This document shows positions 44,533 to 52,915 of a stretch of 64,000 nt of DNA, in pieces. The stretch spans positions 1 through 64,000 of the forward strand of contig JAGWYN010000010.1 in NCBI GenBank assembly GCA_018969295.1, given 5' to 3'. Under the pieces are notes generated by a model that saw nothing but the letters and a program-made list of their open reading frames with translations, was not told the origin of the DNA and did no database searches. Every line of letters begins with the position of its first letter. The first letter of the stretch is position 1. A program made the translations under genes and the position numbers. This stretch comes from Chloroflexota bacterium. Its GTDB lineage: Bacteria > Chloroflexota > Anaerolineae > Caldilineales > Caldilineaceae.

Positions 44533-45291
44533 TCAGCGGCTGCGTTCGTCCAGGTCGGCAATTTTGCGCAAAAAAACCCGTGTGCGTTCTTGGGCAGGTC
44601 GTTCAAACATCTGGGCAGGAGGCCCCTGCTCGACCACGACCCCACCCTCCAGAAAGACCACGCGGCTGGCCACCTGGCGGGCAAAGCCCATTTCGTGCGA
44701 GACGACGATCATGGTCATTCCTTCGCTTGCCAGCTGCTGCATCACTTCGAGCACCTCGCCGGTCAGCTCAGGATCCAGGGCAGAGGTCGGCTCGTCGAAC
44801 AACATCAGATGAGGGTCCATCCCCAACGCACGGGCAATGGCCACCCGCTGCTTTTGCCCGCCAGAAAGCTGTGCAGGGTAATGGCCAGCCCGGTCGACCA
44901 ATCCAACCCTTTCCAGCTCGAAAAGGGCCAGTTCGTGGGCTTCCTTTTTGTGCATTTTGCGCACCTTGGTCAGCCCGACCATGACGTTGCCCAACGCCGT
45001 CAGATGGGTGAAAAGGTTGAAGTCCTGAAAAACCATGCCGATCCGCTGGCGAATCCGGTCAGGGTTGACGCCAGCTGCGGTGATCTCTTCCTGTTCCAAC
45101 CAGATCCGCCCGGCATTCGGCGGGTCCAACAGGTTGATGCAGCGCAGCAGCGTACTTTTGCCCGACCCGCTGGGCCCAACCAGCACTGCCACTTCCTGTG
45201 GCTGGATCGACAGCGAAAAGCCCTTGAGGACAGCGGTCTGCCCAAAGGATTTGTACAGTTCTTCCACGCGCAAGATGGGTGTGGGATTCAT
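44533..45291 (-). CDS. glnQ: Polar amino-acid ABC transporter ATP-binding protein
   Basis: 252-residue ATPase of the GlnQ/HisP group: Walker A GPSGSGKSTLLRCINLLDPP (about 41-60), Q-loop MVFQDFNLFTHLTALGNV, signature LSGGQKQRVAIARALGM, Walker B LMLFDEPTSALDPEL and switch MTMIVVSHEMGFARQVASRV. The FQxFNLFxHxT pattern is specific to polar amino-acid importers. ATG 45291 was preferred over the TTG one codon earlier. Positioned between the two permease genes. The symbol denotes the family, not a proven glutamine specificity. Confidence 0.92.
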   Translation of the reverse strand: MNPTPILRVEELYKSFGQTAVLKGFSLSIQPQEVAVLVGPSGSGKSTLLRCINLLDPPNAGRIWLEQEEITAAGVNPDRIRQRIGMVFQDFNLFTHLTALGNVMVGLTKVRKMHKKEAHELALFELERVGLVDRAGHYPAQLSGGQKQRVAIARALGMDPHLMLFDEPTSALDPELTGEVLEVMQQLASEGMTMIVVSHEMGFARQVASRVVFLEGGVVVEQGPPAQMFERPAQERTRVFLRKIADLDERSR

Positions 45292-45330
45292 CAACTCCTC
45301 CGGCGCCCCGCCTGCAAGGCGCAGGGCTGT

Positions 45331-45981
45331 TTAGATCTGTAGTCGGTAACGCCGCTCGACCCACTGCAACAGCTGCGTCATCCACAGCGTCAGCGCCAGA
45401 TAGAGCAGCAGGGCAATCCCAAACGCGACAAAGGGCTCCAGGGTGCGGGCGCTGACCTGCTGGGCCCGGCGCAAGATCTCGGGGACGCCGACCACAAACA
45501 CCAGGGTCGAATCTTTGAGAACAAGCGTTGCTTCGTTGCCCCAGCTCGGCAGCGCCAGCCGCAGCGCCTGGGGCAGGAGGATGCTTTGAATCGCCTGGCG
45601 ACGGCTCATCCCGATCGCACGCGCAGCCACCATCTGCCCTGGCAAAACCGCCTGAAAAGCGCCTCGAAAAATCTCGCTTTGATAGGCGCCGGAAGCAACC
45701 CCCAAGGCAAGCGATCCAGCCAGGAAGGGAGACAGGTTGACAAAACCGGCAATCACAAAGAAGAGGACAAAGACAATCACGATCACAGGCACGGCGCGGA
45801 CGAGCACGCTGTACAGAGCCGCCACACTGCGCCAGAAGGGGTTACCGTAGACCCGCAGCACCGCCATCGAGATCCCCAACAGCAGGCCGACCGCCAGCGC
45901 AACTGCGGTCACACCCAAGGTCACCCACAGCCCCTGCACGATGAAGTTGAAGGTTGTCACCAGCTTTTGTACAAACTCCAT
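45331..45981 (-). CDS. Polar amino-acid ABC transporter permease (first)
   Basis: 216-residue permease with about five TM helices and the EAA loop VLPGQMVAARAIGMSRRQAIQSILLPQALRLALP. Start ATG 45981 (MEFVQKLV...) is preferred; the frame is open upstream to a GTG at 46053, but that would add a Ser/Gly-rich stretch not seen in the family. It follows the binding-protein gene by 92 bp. Pairs with the permease at 43835. Confidence 0.88.
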   Translation of the reverse strand: MEFVQKLVTTFNFIVQGLWVTLGVTAVALAVGLLLGISMAVLRVYGNPFWRSVAALYSVLVRAVPVIVIVFVLFFVIAGFVNLSPFLAGSLALGVASGAYQSEIFRGAFQAVLPGQMVAARAIGMSRRQAIQSILLPQALRLALPSWGNEATLVLKDSTLVFVVGVPEILRRAQQVSARTLEPFVAFGIALLLYLALTLWMTQLLQWVERRYRLQI

Positions 45982-46073
45982 GGCTGTTCCAGTCAGCGTT
46001 GTGCCCGCCCTTCCCCCAAACACCGCTGCGCTGTGCGAACTGCTCTGCTCCACACAGCGCAGCGTCCATCCGC

Positions 46074-46892
46074 TCAGGGCAGCCCGTTGGCTTCCTGGAT
46101 GCTCTGAACTGTCCCGTCGTCGATCAATTCCTGGATGATCCGGTCGATTTCAGCCTTGAGGTCGCTGGCCCCTTCCGGCATGGCGATGCTTTTGCCCCCT
46201 TCGGCAGTCAGTTCTGTGATCAGAATCAACTCCAGACCGCTCTCCTGCGCCAGCGCCAGTGCCGGCTCGGCGTCCATCAGCAGCAGTTCGATGCGGCCAT
46301 TGGCCACGTCGAGCGCAGCCTGGTCAGCACGCTCGTAGCTGAACACCTGGTCGGCAGGGGTAAGCCCGGCCTCCACCAGATTCTTTTGAATCCAACCTTC
46401 CTGCACAGTGCCGGTCTGGGCACCAATACTTTTGCCAGCAGCATCTTCCGGGGCTTGCATGGTCAGCGCTGTCCCGGCCACGGCGGCAAAGGCGTCCTTG
46501 GTCATCCGATAGGGAATCGAGAAATCGACCTGCTTGTCCCGTTCGGCTGTTGCCTGCATCGCAGCGATCACAACGTCGATCTTGCCTTCCTGCACCGAAA
46601 CGATCAAAGAATCGAACGGCATGTCCACGATCTCGACCTCCACCCCCAGTTTTTCACCGACGGCGCGGATCAGATCCATGTCGAACCCGACAAAGTTGCC
46701 GTTTTCGTCGATCGACTCGTAGGGTGGGTAGTCCGCTGAGGTGCCCGCCACCAACTTGCCAGCAGCCTGGATCTGGGCCAGTTTGCTGCTTTCTGCCGCC
46801 GCCCCCCCCGCTGCTGTCGGCTGCACGGCCGTACATGCGCTCAACAGCAGAGCAACTGCCCAGAACAAAACAACCACGATCTGTTTTTTCAT
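46074..46892 (-). CDS. Amino-acid-binding lipoprotein (SBP family 3)
   Basis: 272-residue substrate-binding protein with a lipoprotein signal (lipobox LLLSAC, Cys about 20), then GKLVAGTSADYPPYESIDENG (about 45-65), the family-3 signature GFDMDLIRAVGEKLGVEVEIVDMPFDSLIVSVQEGKIDVVIAAM and the binding Arg/Asp region. This group binds polar or charged amino acids (glutamine, arginine, cystine). Start ATG 46892 follows GGAGG; the longer upstream frame lacks a signal peptide. First gene of the transporter operon; abundant expression upstream of the permeases is expected. Confidence 0.92.
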   Translation of the reverse strand: MKKQIVVVLFWAVALLLSACTAVQPTAAGGAAAESSKLAQIQAAGKLVAGTSADYPPYESIDENGNFVGFDMDLIRAVGEKLGVEVEIVDMPFDSLIVSVQEGKIDVVIAAMQATAERDKQVDFSIPYRMTKDAFAAVAGTALTMQAPEDAAGKSIGAQTGTVQEGWIQKNLVEAGLTPADQVFSYERADQAALDVANGRIELLLMDAEPALALAQESGLELILITELTAEGGKSIAMPEGASDLKAEIDRIIQELIDDGTVQSIQEANGLP

Positions 46893-47208
46893 GCGAATCC
46901 TCCGAATTGGGTAAAAAATGGTAAACTGCTCAGGCTGCCGGCAAGGCACGATCAGAGATACAACCTGGAACGAAAGAGGTGCCAGGCAGAGCAAGGTGCG
47001 ACGAATCTAACGCTTCCATTTCCCTATTCTGACTGATCTGTACGATTTTGACAAACAACAAGCTCAGCCACCGGGCCCGACGCTTTGTCCAAAACAATCA
47101 GACGGACGGCGGCAGCGTTTTGGGTGGATTGAACAGCCATGCGAAAATGATGCAGTATCGACATACAACGAATCCGCCGGTTTAGAGCATCCTGGCACCC
47201 ACAAACAG
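46893..47208. other. Divergent intergenic region
   Basis: 316 bp between the amino-acid-binding protein gene (minus) and the aminotransferase gene (plus). It must hold two divergent promoters, but I see no convincing -35/-10 pairs or long inverted repeats. Only the GGAGG before 46892 is clear. No gene or RNA gene recognised. Confidence 0.5.
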
Positions 47209-48372
47209 ATGATGACCACACAGTTCCAGACCACACAGTTCCAGACCACACAATCCCGTGTCACCTCCGATGTCATCGACTTTGGGGTCGGCCATCCGAG
47301 TGCTGCGCTGCTGCCACGTGCGCTCCTGCAGGCAGCGGCGGCACAACGGCTGAGCCAGCCCGACGTCACCCTGCTCCAGTATGGGCTGGAACAGGGCGAC
47401 GAGTATTTTCGTCATACGCTGGCCGGCTTTCTGAGCCGGCAGTACGGCACTCCGGTAGACCGCAGCGAGCTCTTCGTCAGCGCGGGCGTCTCACAGGCAC
47501 TCGACCTGATCTGCACCCTCTACACCCAGCCGGGCGACGTCGTCTTCGTAGAGGAACCGACCTATTTTCTAGCACTGCACATCTTCGCCAACCACCACCT
47601 GACCGTGCGTGCGATCGACACCGACAGCCACGGACTGGATATCGACGCGCTCGAGCAGGCGCTGGCCAGCCAGCGCCCAACCCTGCTCTATCTGGTGCCT
47701 ACCCACCAGAACCCCAGCGGGGCCACGCTGCCGCAGGAACGGCGGCAGCGGCTGGTCGCCTTGAGCCAGCGCGACAACTTCCTGATCGTGGCCGACGAGG
47801 TCTACCATCTGCTGAGCTACACAGCAGCGCCGCCGCCGCCGCTGGCCACCGCAGCAGCCAGCGGCCAGGTCCTGGCACTCGGCTCCTTTTCAAAGATCCT
47901 GGCTCCTGGCCTGCGGTTGGGGTGGGTACAGGCCTCCCCTACCCACCTGCAGCGGCTGGCCGGCGCCGGTCTGCTCGCCAGCGGCGGCGGCCTCAACCCC
48001 TTCACCTCAGCGCTGGTCGCCCTTCTCCTCGAACAAGGCCAGCAGGAGCAACACCTCGAAGAGCTCCGGCAGGTCTATCGCCGACGCATTGTGGCTCTGG
48101 ACAGAGCGCTTCAGCAACAGCTGGGCGAACAGGTCCGCTATACTGTGCCGGAGGGAGGCTACTTTTTCTGGGTTCAACTGCCCGACAGCCTCGACAGCGA
48201 ACAGCTGCTCGCCCAGGCAGCCCGCTGCAAAGTCGGTTTTCGGCCTGGCTCACGCTTTTCGAGCCGCGGGGCGCTCGGCAATTTTCTTCGCCTGAGTTTC
48301 GCTTTTTATGAACCAGAACCCCTGCAGGAGGGCATCCACCGCCTGCAAACAGCCCTTGCAGCCAGCTGCTGA
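47209..48372 (+). CDS. PLP-dependent aminotransferase (class I/II, MocR/LysN-like fold)
   Basis: 387-residue fold-type I aminotransferase. Typical blocks: IDFGVGHPSAALLP (about 24-37), LQYGLEQGDEYFRHTLAGFLSRQYGTPV, VSAGVSQALDLICTL, VEEPTYFLAL, VPTHQNPSGATLP, IVADEVYHLLSY and the PLP-lysine in GSFSKILAPGLRLGW (Lys about 228). Resembles 2-aminoadipate/valine-pyruvate-type enzymes; substrate not assignable. The N-terminus MMTTQFQTTQFQTTQ comes from a 15-bp tandem duplication (47215-47244) and is not conserved. The SD is weak. Diverges from the amino-acid importer, suggesting amino-acid catabolism. Confidence 0.88.
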   Translation: MMTTQFQTTQFQTTQSRVTSDVIDFGVGHPSAALLPRALLQAAAAQRLSQPDVTLLQYGLEQGDEYFRHTLAGFLSRQYGTPVDRSELFVSAGVSQALDLICTLYTQPGDVVFVEEPTYFLALHIFANHHLTVRAIDTDSHGLDIDALEQALASQRPTLLYLVPTHQNPSGATLPQERRQRLVALSQRDNFLIVADEVYHLLSYTAAPPPPLATAAASGQVLALGSFSKILAPGLRLGWVQASPTHLQRLAGAGLLASGGGLNPFTSALVALLLEQGQQEQHLEELRQVYRRRIVALDRALQQQLGEQVRYTVPEGGYFFWVQLPDSLDSEQLLAQAARCKVGFRPGSRFSSRGALGNFLRLSFAFYEPEPLQEGIHRLQTALAASC

Positions 48373-48406
48373 CCCTGCTGGCCGGCATGGCGTCGCTTTT
48401 CGGCGC

Positions 48407-49324
48407 TCAGAGCGGGCCCTGCATGTACGCCATCGACCCGGCCCGATCTTTGCGCCAGGACCAGCCCCAATGGCGCACAACCAGCAACACGCTGCTGACC
48501 ACCAGACTGCCCAGCGCAATCCACTGAGCAGTCGCCATCGACCCCATCACCCAGGCATCTGGGCGGAAGAGTTCCACCCAAAAACGGCCCAAGGGATAGG
48601 CGATGAAATAGATCAAAATTGCGTCCCCCTTGCGCAGCCGCTCCCCGTAGCGGCGGTACAACAGGGTCAGCAACGCAAACATCAGCAGATTCCAGAGCGA
48701 TTCATAAAAAAACGTCGGGTGAAACCCGTTGCCGGCATACCAGTCCAACGACTCCTGGTTGAACGGCTGCAGATGGCCCGTGCCACAGGGCTGCACCGTC
48801 AGCGGCCGCCCCGAAGGATCCTGGCAGGGAAAGGTCGGGTTGATGTGGAACGCCCAGGCAACCTCCGTGGCAGGCCCATACAGCTCCTGGTTGACCCAGT
48901 TGCCGAGCCGGCCAACCGCCTGGGCCAGCAGCACATTGGGCGCGATAAAATCGATCCACATCAACACATCCAGCCGCTTGCTCCAGGCGTAGACCCCAAT
49001 TGCCAGAATCCCACCGATCAGCCCCCCGTAGATGCCCAGCCCACGAAAGCCGCCGTTCCAAAAGTTGAAGATTTCCTGGGGATTTTGCATGTAATAGTTG
49101 AAGCCAACCCCATTGGCAGGTGTGCTGAACACATGGTAGAGGCGCGCGCCGAGAATCCCTACAATCAACGCCCAGGCCAGGATGTTCCAGACATGGTCGG
49201 CATCGTAGCCCGCCTTGGCAGCAGTCCGGCCCGCCAGCCACGCAGCCAGCACAGCCCCGCCAACAATAAAGACGCCGTACCAGTGCAACGAGAAAGGACC
49301 CCACTGAAAAATGACCGGATTCAT
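48407..49324 (-). CDS. lgt: Prolipoprotein diacylglyceryl transferase
   Basis: Attaches diacylglycerol to the lipobox Cys of prelipoproteins. 305 residues, about seven TM helices, with YGVFIVGGAVLAAWLAG near the N-terminus, RLYHVFSTPANGVGFNYY, FWNGGFRGLGIYGGLIGGI (about 88-106, essential RGL region) and the Lgt signature LAQAVGRLGNWVNQELYGPATEVAW (about 135-159). A Pro/Cys-containing external loop (CQDPSGRPLTVQPCGTG) is present. Substrates in this window include PstS, the amino-acid-binding protein, the lipoprotein at 49377 and the LysM protein at 52247. Divergent from the NTF2-like gene. Confidence 0.95.
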   Translation of the reverse strand: MNPVIFQWGPFSLHWYGVFIVGGAVLAAWLAGRTAAKAGYDADHVWNILAWALIVGILGARLYHVFSTPANGVGFNYYMQNPQEIFNFWNGGFRGLGIYGGLIGGILAIGVYAWSKRLDVLMWIDFIAPNVLLAQAVGRLGNWVNQELYGPATEVAWAFHINPTFPCQDPSGRPLTVQPCGTGHLQPFNQESLDWYAGNGFHPTFFYESLWNLLMFALLTLLYRRYGERLRKGDAILIYFIAYPLGRFWVELFRPDAWVMGSMATAQWIALGSLVVSSVLLVVRHWGWSWRKDRAGSMAYMQGPL

Positions 49325-49376
49325 ACACGCCCGCTTTCTACTTGACCAATGCTGGCACTACACTGCACAAAGTATA

Positions 49377-49844
49377 GTGCGCATCGCTCGAAATTCCAAA
49401 GTGTTTTGGGTCTCTCTGTGTTTGCTGACCGCCTGCACGCGGGAGGCACCCGCCAGCCTTTTGCCAACGCCCCTGGCGGTCCCCACCCTGGCAGCAGCCT
49501 ACCAGCCAGCCGACGAAGCCCTGCCCGCGCTGGTGCTGGCCGAACGGGCCGCGGCGCAGGCCGGGGATCTGGCACTGCTGGCCGAGCTGTGGGCAGACGA
49601 CGCCACCCTCGTCGACCGCCGCGGCACAGACCACCCCGCAGACGATCTGCGCTGGGTGGGCCGTGCCGCAATTCTGGACCGCTACCAGCTGGCAGTCTTC
49701 CCAGCCCCCCCGCCACCCTTTGCGGCCACGCCGACATTGGCGTTCCAGCTGGAGGGGCAGCACGCCCACGCCACCCTGGGCCACGATCGCTGGCGCTTCC
49801 TCTGGAAGGACGGACGCTGGTGGCTGCAAGAGCTGGTCTACTGA
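49377..49844 (+). CDS. NTF2-like putative lipoprotein
   Basis: About 155 residues. A short signal with lipobox LLTAC is followed by a Pro/Ala-rich linker and a domain resembling SnoaL/NTF2-like cone folds (LVLAERAAAQAGDLALLAELWADDATLVDRRG... WVGRAAILDRYQ ... WRFLWKDGRWWLQELVY). The start is uncertain: an ATG at 49311 would add an unlikely 22-residue n-region overlapping the lgt start; the GTG at 49377 gives a normal lipoprotein signal with one Arg/Lys-rich n-region (RIARNSK), so I use it. Function unknown. Confidence 0.65.
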   Translation: MRIARNSKVFWVSLCLLTACTREAPASLLPTPLAVPTLAAAYQPADEALPALVLAERAAAQAGDLALLAELWADDATLVDRRGTDHPADDLRWVGRAAILDRYQLAVFPAPPPPFAATPTLAFQLEGQHAHATLGHDRWRFLWKDGRWWLQELVY

Positions 49845-49949
49845 GCAGAGGACAGACAGCTCTGGTATACTGAGTTCTGTAAAAAAATAGACAGGCCGTC
49901 CAGGATGCGGGACAGAGAAGGGCATCCCAACTACAACCAGGAGTCAACG

Positions 49950-50462
49950 ATGAATCTCGCCGACCTCTCGACCTTGTACAACTACAATTACTGGGCCAAC
50001 CAACGGGTTCTCGCCGCCGCGCGCGGACTCTCTGTGGAAGCGCTGACCCGCCCCAACGACCTGAGCTGGGGCAGCATCCGCAACGTGCTGGTCCACACGA
50101 TGAGCGCCGAGTGGGGCTGGCGAATTCGCTGCCAGGAAGGGCGCTCCCCCAGTACCCTGTTGGACCCACTGGAGTACCCCACCGTCGAAGCCCTTGCAGC
50201 TTGCTGGGGCGCCGAAGAAGAGGCGATGCGCGGCTATCTGGCCACCCTGCGGGAAGAAGATCTGGCCCAGCCGCTGGCCTACGTCACCACCACAGGACGT
50301 CCATTTTCCAGCACCCTCTGGCATATCCTCGTCCATGTCGTCAACCATGGCACGCAACACCGCTCTGAGGTCGCCCACGCACTCACCCAGCTGGGCCATT
50401 CCCCCGGCGACCTGGATATGATCCTCTACGCGCGCGGGGAAGGGAATGGGACAGAGAGCTGA
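49950..50462 (+). CDS. DinB-family protein
   Basis: 170-residue four-helix DinB/YfiT-like protein. It begins YNYNYWANQRVLAAARGL (about 10-27), characteristic of DinB, with metal-ligand His49 (VLVHTMSAEWGW) and His133/His137 (VNHGTQHRSEVAHAL). Members are thiol-dependent metalloenzymes (bacillithiol, mycothiol) or damage-inducible proteins; the specific reaction is not known. ATG 49950 has AGGAG 6 nt upstream. A strong terminator follows. Confidence 0.9.
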   Translation: MNLADLSTLYNYNYWANQRVLAAARGLSVEALTRPNDLSWGSIRNVLVHTMSAEWGWRIRCQEGRSPSTLLDPLEYPTVEALAACWGAEEEAMRGYLATLREEDLAQPLAYVTTTGRPFSSTLWHILVHVVNHGTQHRSEVAHALTQLGHSPGDLDMILYARGEGNGTES

Positions 50463-50468
50463 AGCGAT

Positions 50469-50496
50469 GGCGCCGCACTCTGTGCAGTGCGGCGCC
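50469..50496 (+). terminator. Terminator after the DinB gene
   Basis: GGCGCCGCACT / AGTGCGGCGCC, 11-bp perfect stem, 6-nt loop, then CCCCTTCTGTTC. Also lies downstream of the convergent LysM gene. Confidence 0.7.
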
Positions 50497-50527
50497 CCCC
50501 TTCTGTTCACTGTTCATCCCCTTCCGT

Positions 50528-51040
50528 TCAGTACAGTCGCAGCACCTGGCCGTACCGAATCAAATTCGGGTTGTAGAGATGGTTCAGATCGACCAGAGCG
50601 TGGACTGTGGTCCCGCACCGGCGGGCAATCCCGCTCAACGTCTCCCCACGCTGCACCGTGTAGTACTGGCTGCACCAGGCCGGCGGCTGAGGATGCGGCG
50701 GCTGAGGATATGGCGGCTGAGGATATGGCGGCACAGGCTGATAGCTGCTGGGGATGCAAAGGACCTGACCGACAAAAATCAGGCTTGGGTTGTAAAGACC
50801 GTTCGCCTGGGCAATCTGCCAGACACTCACACCATAGAGGTAGGAAATCCGTGTCAGATTTTCCCCCCGCCGCACATGATGGTAGGCGACGCATCCCTGG
50901 CTGGCTGCCACTGCCTCCGCCGTGCTTTCCCCATACGCGGCCGAGACCGGCGCCGGCACCAGCAACGTCGCCAATACCAGGATCCCCGCCAACACAATGG
51001 TTCCAGCCCGCACGCTGGAGGTTGTCATTGCGCGTTTCAT
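50528..51040 (-). CDS. Secreted protein with two LysM domains
   Basis: 170-residue exported protein. Signal peptide about 1-35 (VLAGILVLATLLVPAPVSA). LysM 1 at about 53-96 (HHVRRGENLTRISYLYGVSVWQIAQANGL) and LysM 2 at about 125-169 (YYTVQRGETLSGIARRCGTTVHALVDLNHL), joined by a Pro-rich PYPQPPYPQPPHPQPP linker. LysM binds the GlcNAc of peptidoglycan; no catalytic domain is attached, so this may be a wall-bound scaffold or spacer. ATG 51040 with AAGGTGAG upstream is preferred over the longer frame. Cys pairs flank both domains (disulfide likely). Confidence 0.88.
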   Translation of the reverse strand: MKRAMTTSSVRAGTIVLAGILVLATLLVPAPVSAAYGESTAEAVAASQGCVAYHHVRRGENLTRISYLYGVSVWQIAQANGLYNPSLIFVGQVLCIPSSYQPVPPYPQPPYPQPPHPQPPAWCSQYYTVQRGETLSGIARRCGTTVHALVDLNHLYNPNLIRYGQVLRLY

Positions 51041-51133
51041 CTCACCTTGCTCCTTTCCTGTTGTTCCGGTTCGCTCGGCTGTGCTCTGCCCCTTCACTTT
51101 TGTTGACGTGAATGCCCCTTGCGAAGTAACGCC

Positions 51134-51198
51134 GATTTTTCTTCACGATTTTTCTTCACGATTTTTCTTCGCGATTTTTCTTCACGATTTTTCTCTAC
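51134..51198. repeat. Five tandem 13-bp repeats upstream of the LysM gene
   Basis: GATTTTTCTTCAC repeated five times (third copy with one change, fifth with changes at the end). It lies about 94 bp upstream of the LysM gene start at 51040, in the 262-bp gap to the next LysM gene; the minus strand is purine-rich (GTGAAGAAAAATC). Confidence 0.9.
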
Positions 51199-51302
51199 CG
51201 GCGTTTACCCACTTTTCTTCCCAAAGAGGCTTTCTCTTACCATTATACTCCCGAGCCGCTGCACCGTCTACAGGGCAAAAAACAGCCCCCCAGCCGCTCC
51301 CC

Positions 51303-52247
51303 CTACTGGGGAATCAACAGTGTCTGCCCCACCAGCAGCGTGTCCGGGTCCAAAAGGTCGTTGGCAGCCAGAATCTCGTCGACCGAAACGCCGTAGCGGC
51401 TGGCAATGGCCGACAGGCTCTCCCCCACCTCGACCGTATGCCGGATGGCCCGGGCTTCGCGCAGCCGGGTCTGGGTGATCCCTGGGATGAGCAGCTGCTG
51501 GCCCGCCTGGAGCAGATCAGGGTCAGCCAGGCCGTTGGCCCGAAGCAGCGCGTCGGCTGCCACCCCGTAGAGTGCCGCAATTCCAGAAAGGGTCTCATTC
51601 GGCTGAACCTGGTGGAAGACCTGCTCCTGCGGCGACGGTTCCGGGGCAGCCTCTGCAGAAGGGGCGTCTGCCGAACCAGCGGGGCTCTCCCCGGCCGCAG
51701 CGGCACCCGGGATCAGCAGCGCAGTGCCCACCGTCAGGCTGTTGGGGTCCTGGATGCTGTTGACCTCGACGAGCAACAAAGGGGTGACCCCATATTGCAG
51801 GGCGATCCCGTAGAGCGATTCTCCTGCCTGGACCACGTGCCGGAAGGGTTCTGGGGTGGGGGTCGGTTCTCCTTCGGGAACATACAAAATCTGGCCGGCG
51901 AAGAGGGTATCGTCGATCAGATTGTTGAGGTCGCGCAGCTGCTGGACAGGCAGGTTGAACGCCCCGGCAATGCCGCTGAGCGTGTCCCCCGCCGCCACCG
52001 TATAGAGCAGGAGCGACCGGGTCGCCGTAGGTTCTGGGGAAGGGGTCAGGGCAGTCGGGGAAGGCTCTGGGGTCGACGCCGCACCGCCAACTGTCTCGAC
52101 CTTCGGCTCAGCAATGCTCAACGTCGCTGCCGGTGTGCTGACCGTTTCAGCAGCCGTTGGCGCCGGTGTAGGCCGCTCGCGGGTACACCCCGCCAACAGC
52201 ACGACAACACAGAACAAACAACCAAGTCCACTCAAGCGTGCAGCCAC
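51303..52247 (-). CDS. Lipoprotein with four LysM domains
   Basis: 314 residues. Lipoprotein signal with lipobox VVLLAGC (Cys about 21), a Thr/Pro/Ala-rich spacer to about residue 78, then LysM domains at about 79-125 (LYTVAAGDTLSGIAGAFNL), 135-180 (HVVQAGESLYGIALQYGV), 210-255 (HQVQPNETLSGIAALYGV) and 267-312 (HTVEVGESLSAIASRYGV). The last one ends the protein. The membrane anchor plus wall-binding repeats would tether membrane and peptidoglycan. GTG 52247 was chosen for its AGGAGG site and correct signal length; the longer frame would run into the upstream gene. Likely co-transcribed with the zinc-finger protein. Confidence 0.9.
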   Translation of the reverse strand: MAARLSGLGCLFCVVVLLAGCTRERPTPAPTAAETVSTPAATLSIAEPKVETVGGAASTPEPSPTALTPSPEPTATRSLLLYTVAAGDTLSGIAGAFNLPVQQLRDLNNLIDDTLFAGQILYVPEGEPTPTPEPFRHVVQAGESLYGIALQYGVTPLLLVEVNSIQDPNSLTVGTALLIPGAAAAGESPAGSADAPSAEAAPEPSPQEQVFHQVQPNETLSGIAALYGVAADALLRANGLADPDLLQAGQQLLIPGITQTRLREARAIRHTVEVGESLSAIASRYGVSVDEILAANDLLDPDTLLVGQTLLIPQ

Positions 52248-52296
52248 AGCGCTCCCTCCTCGAATCTCCAAAAGGAACAGATCCCGCCCCCTTCTG

Positions 52297-52845
52297 TCAG
52301 CGCAACGTCTGATAGGCGGTGACAATCACCAGGATCAAAAAAAACAGCCCGCCCAGGCTGAAAAACGCCAAGAAACTGTTCAGGAACAGCCCGGTGAGCA
52401 GGCCACTCAGGAGCAGCCCGACCAGGATGCCGGCCAGCGTGAAATGGCGAAGAAAACGGCCGCGACGCCTGCCGACCGAATTGCGGATGAGCTGGGCCAG
52501 CGAGGCGCCAGCGCCGGATCCGACCAGCGCAGCCAGGATCCAGCCCAAAAAACCGCTGATGAGGAGCAGCCAGGCCACCAGCGGCCAGGCAATCAACGTG
52601 ACCAGCGCCGCCAAACCAAAGGCAATCCAGTTGTCAGCAGCCAGCGCGTTGTAGAAGATCGCCTGCTGGGAGCGGACACAGGCTTTGCAACGGTAGCCGA
52701 CTTCGGTGCGCACCGCACAGCGGAGGCAGATCGGCTGGCTGCATCGGTTGCACCGCAGGTAGGTCTCCGTCTCTGGATGGTTGACGCAGTGGAGAGGAAG
52801 ACCCTCTGCGGACGGCGGCAGGTTGGAAGGCGTTGCTGTGGCCAT
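52297..52845 (-). CDS. B-box-type zinc-finger membrane protein
   Basis: 182 residues: an N-terminal zinc-binding motif (CVNHPETETYLRCNRC, then CLRCAVRTEVGYRCKAC, about residues 20-57) as in B-box and rhomboid-associated zinc fingers, then three or four TM helices (about 75-105 and 128-180) separated by a basic loop RNSVGRRRGRFLRH. The zinc finger is probably cytoplasmic. Function unknown; similar zinc-finger/TM proteins occur near rhomboid or DUF-family genes. ATG 52845 has AGAGGAGATC upstream. 49 bp before the LysM lipoprotein gene. Confidence 0.78.
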   Translation of the reverse strand: MATATPSNLPPSAEGLPLHCVNHPETETYLRCNRCSQPICLRCAVRTEVGYRCKACVRSQQAIFYNALAADNWIAFGLAALVTLIAWPLVAWLLLISGFLGWILAALVGSGAGASLAQLIRNSVGRRRGRFLRHFTLAGILVGLLLSGLLTGLFLNSFLAFFSLGGLFFLILVIVTAYQTLR

Positions 52846-52915
52846 GATCTCCTCTCTTTGCAAATCTTTTCAAACGTGCCCGCCTGCGGGCACCGCGTAC
52901 AAACAAAACAAACGG

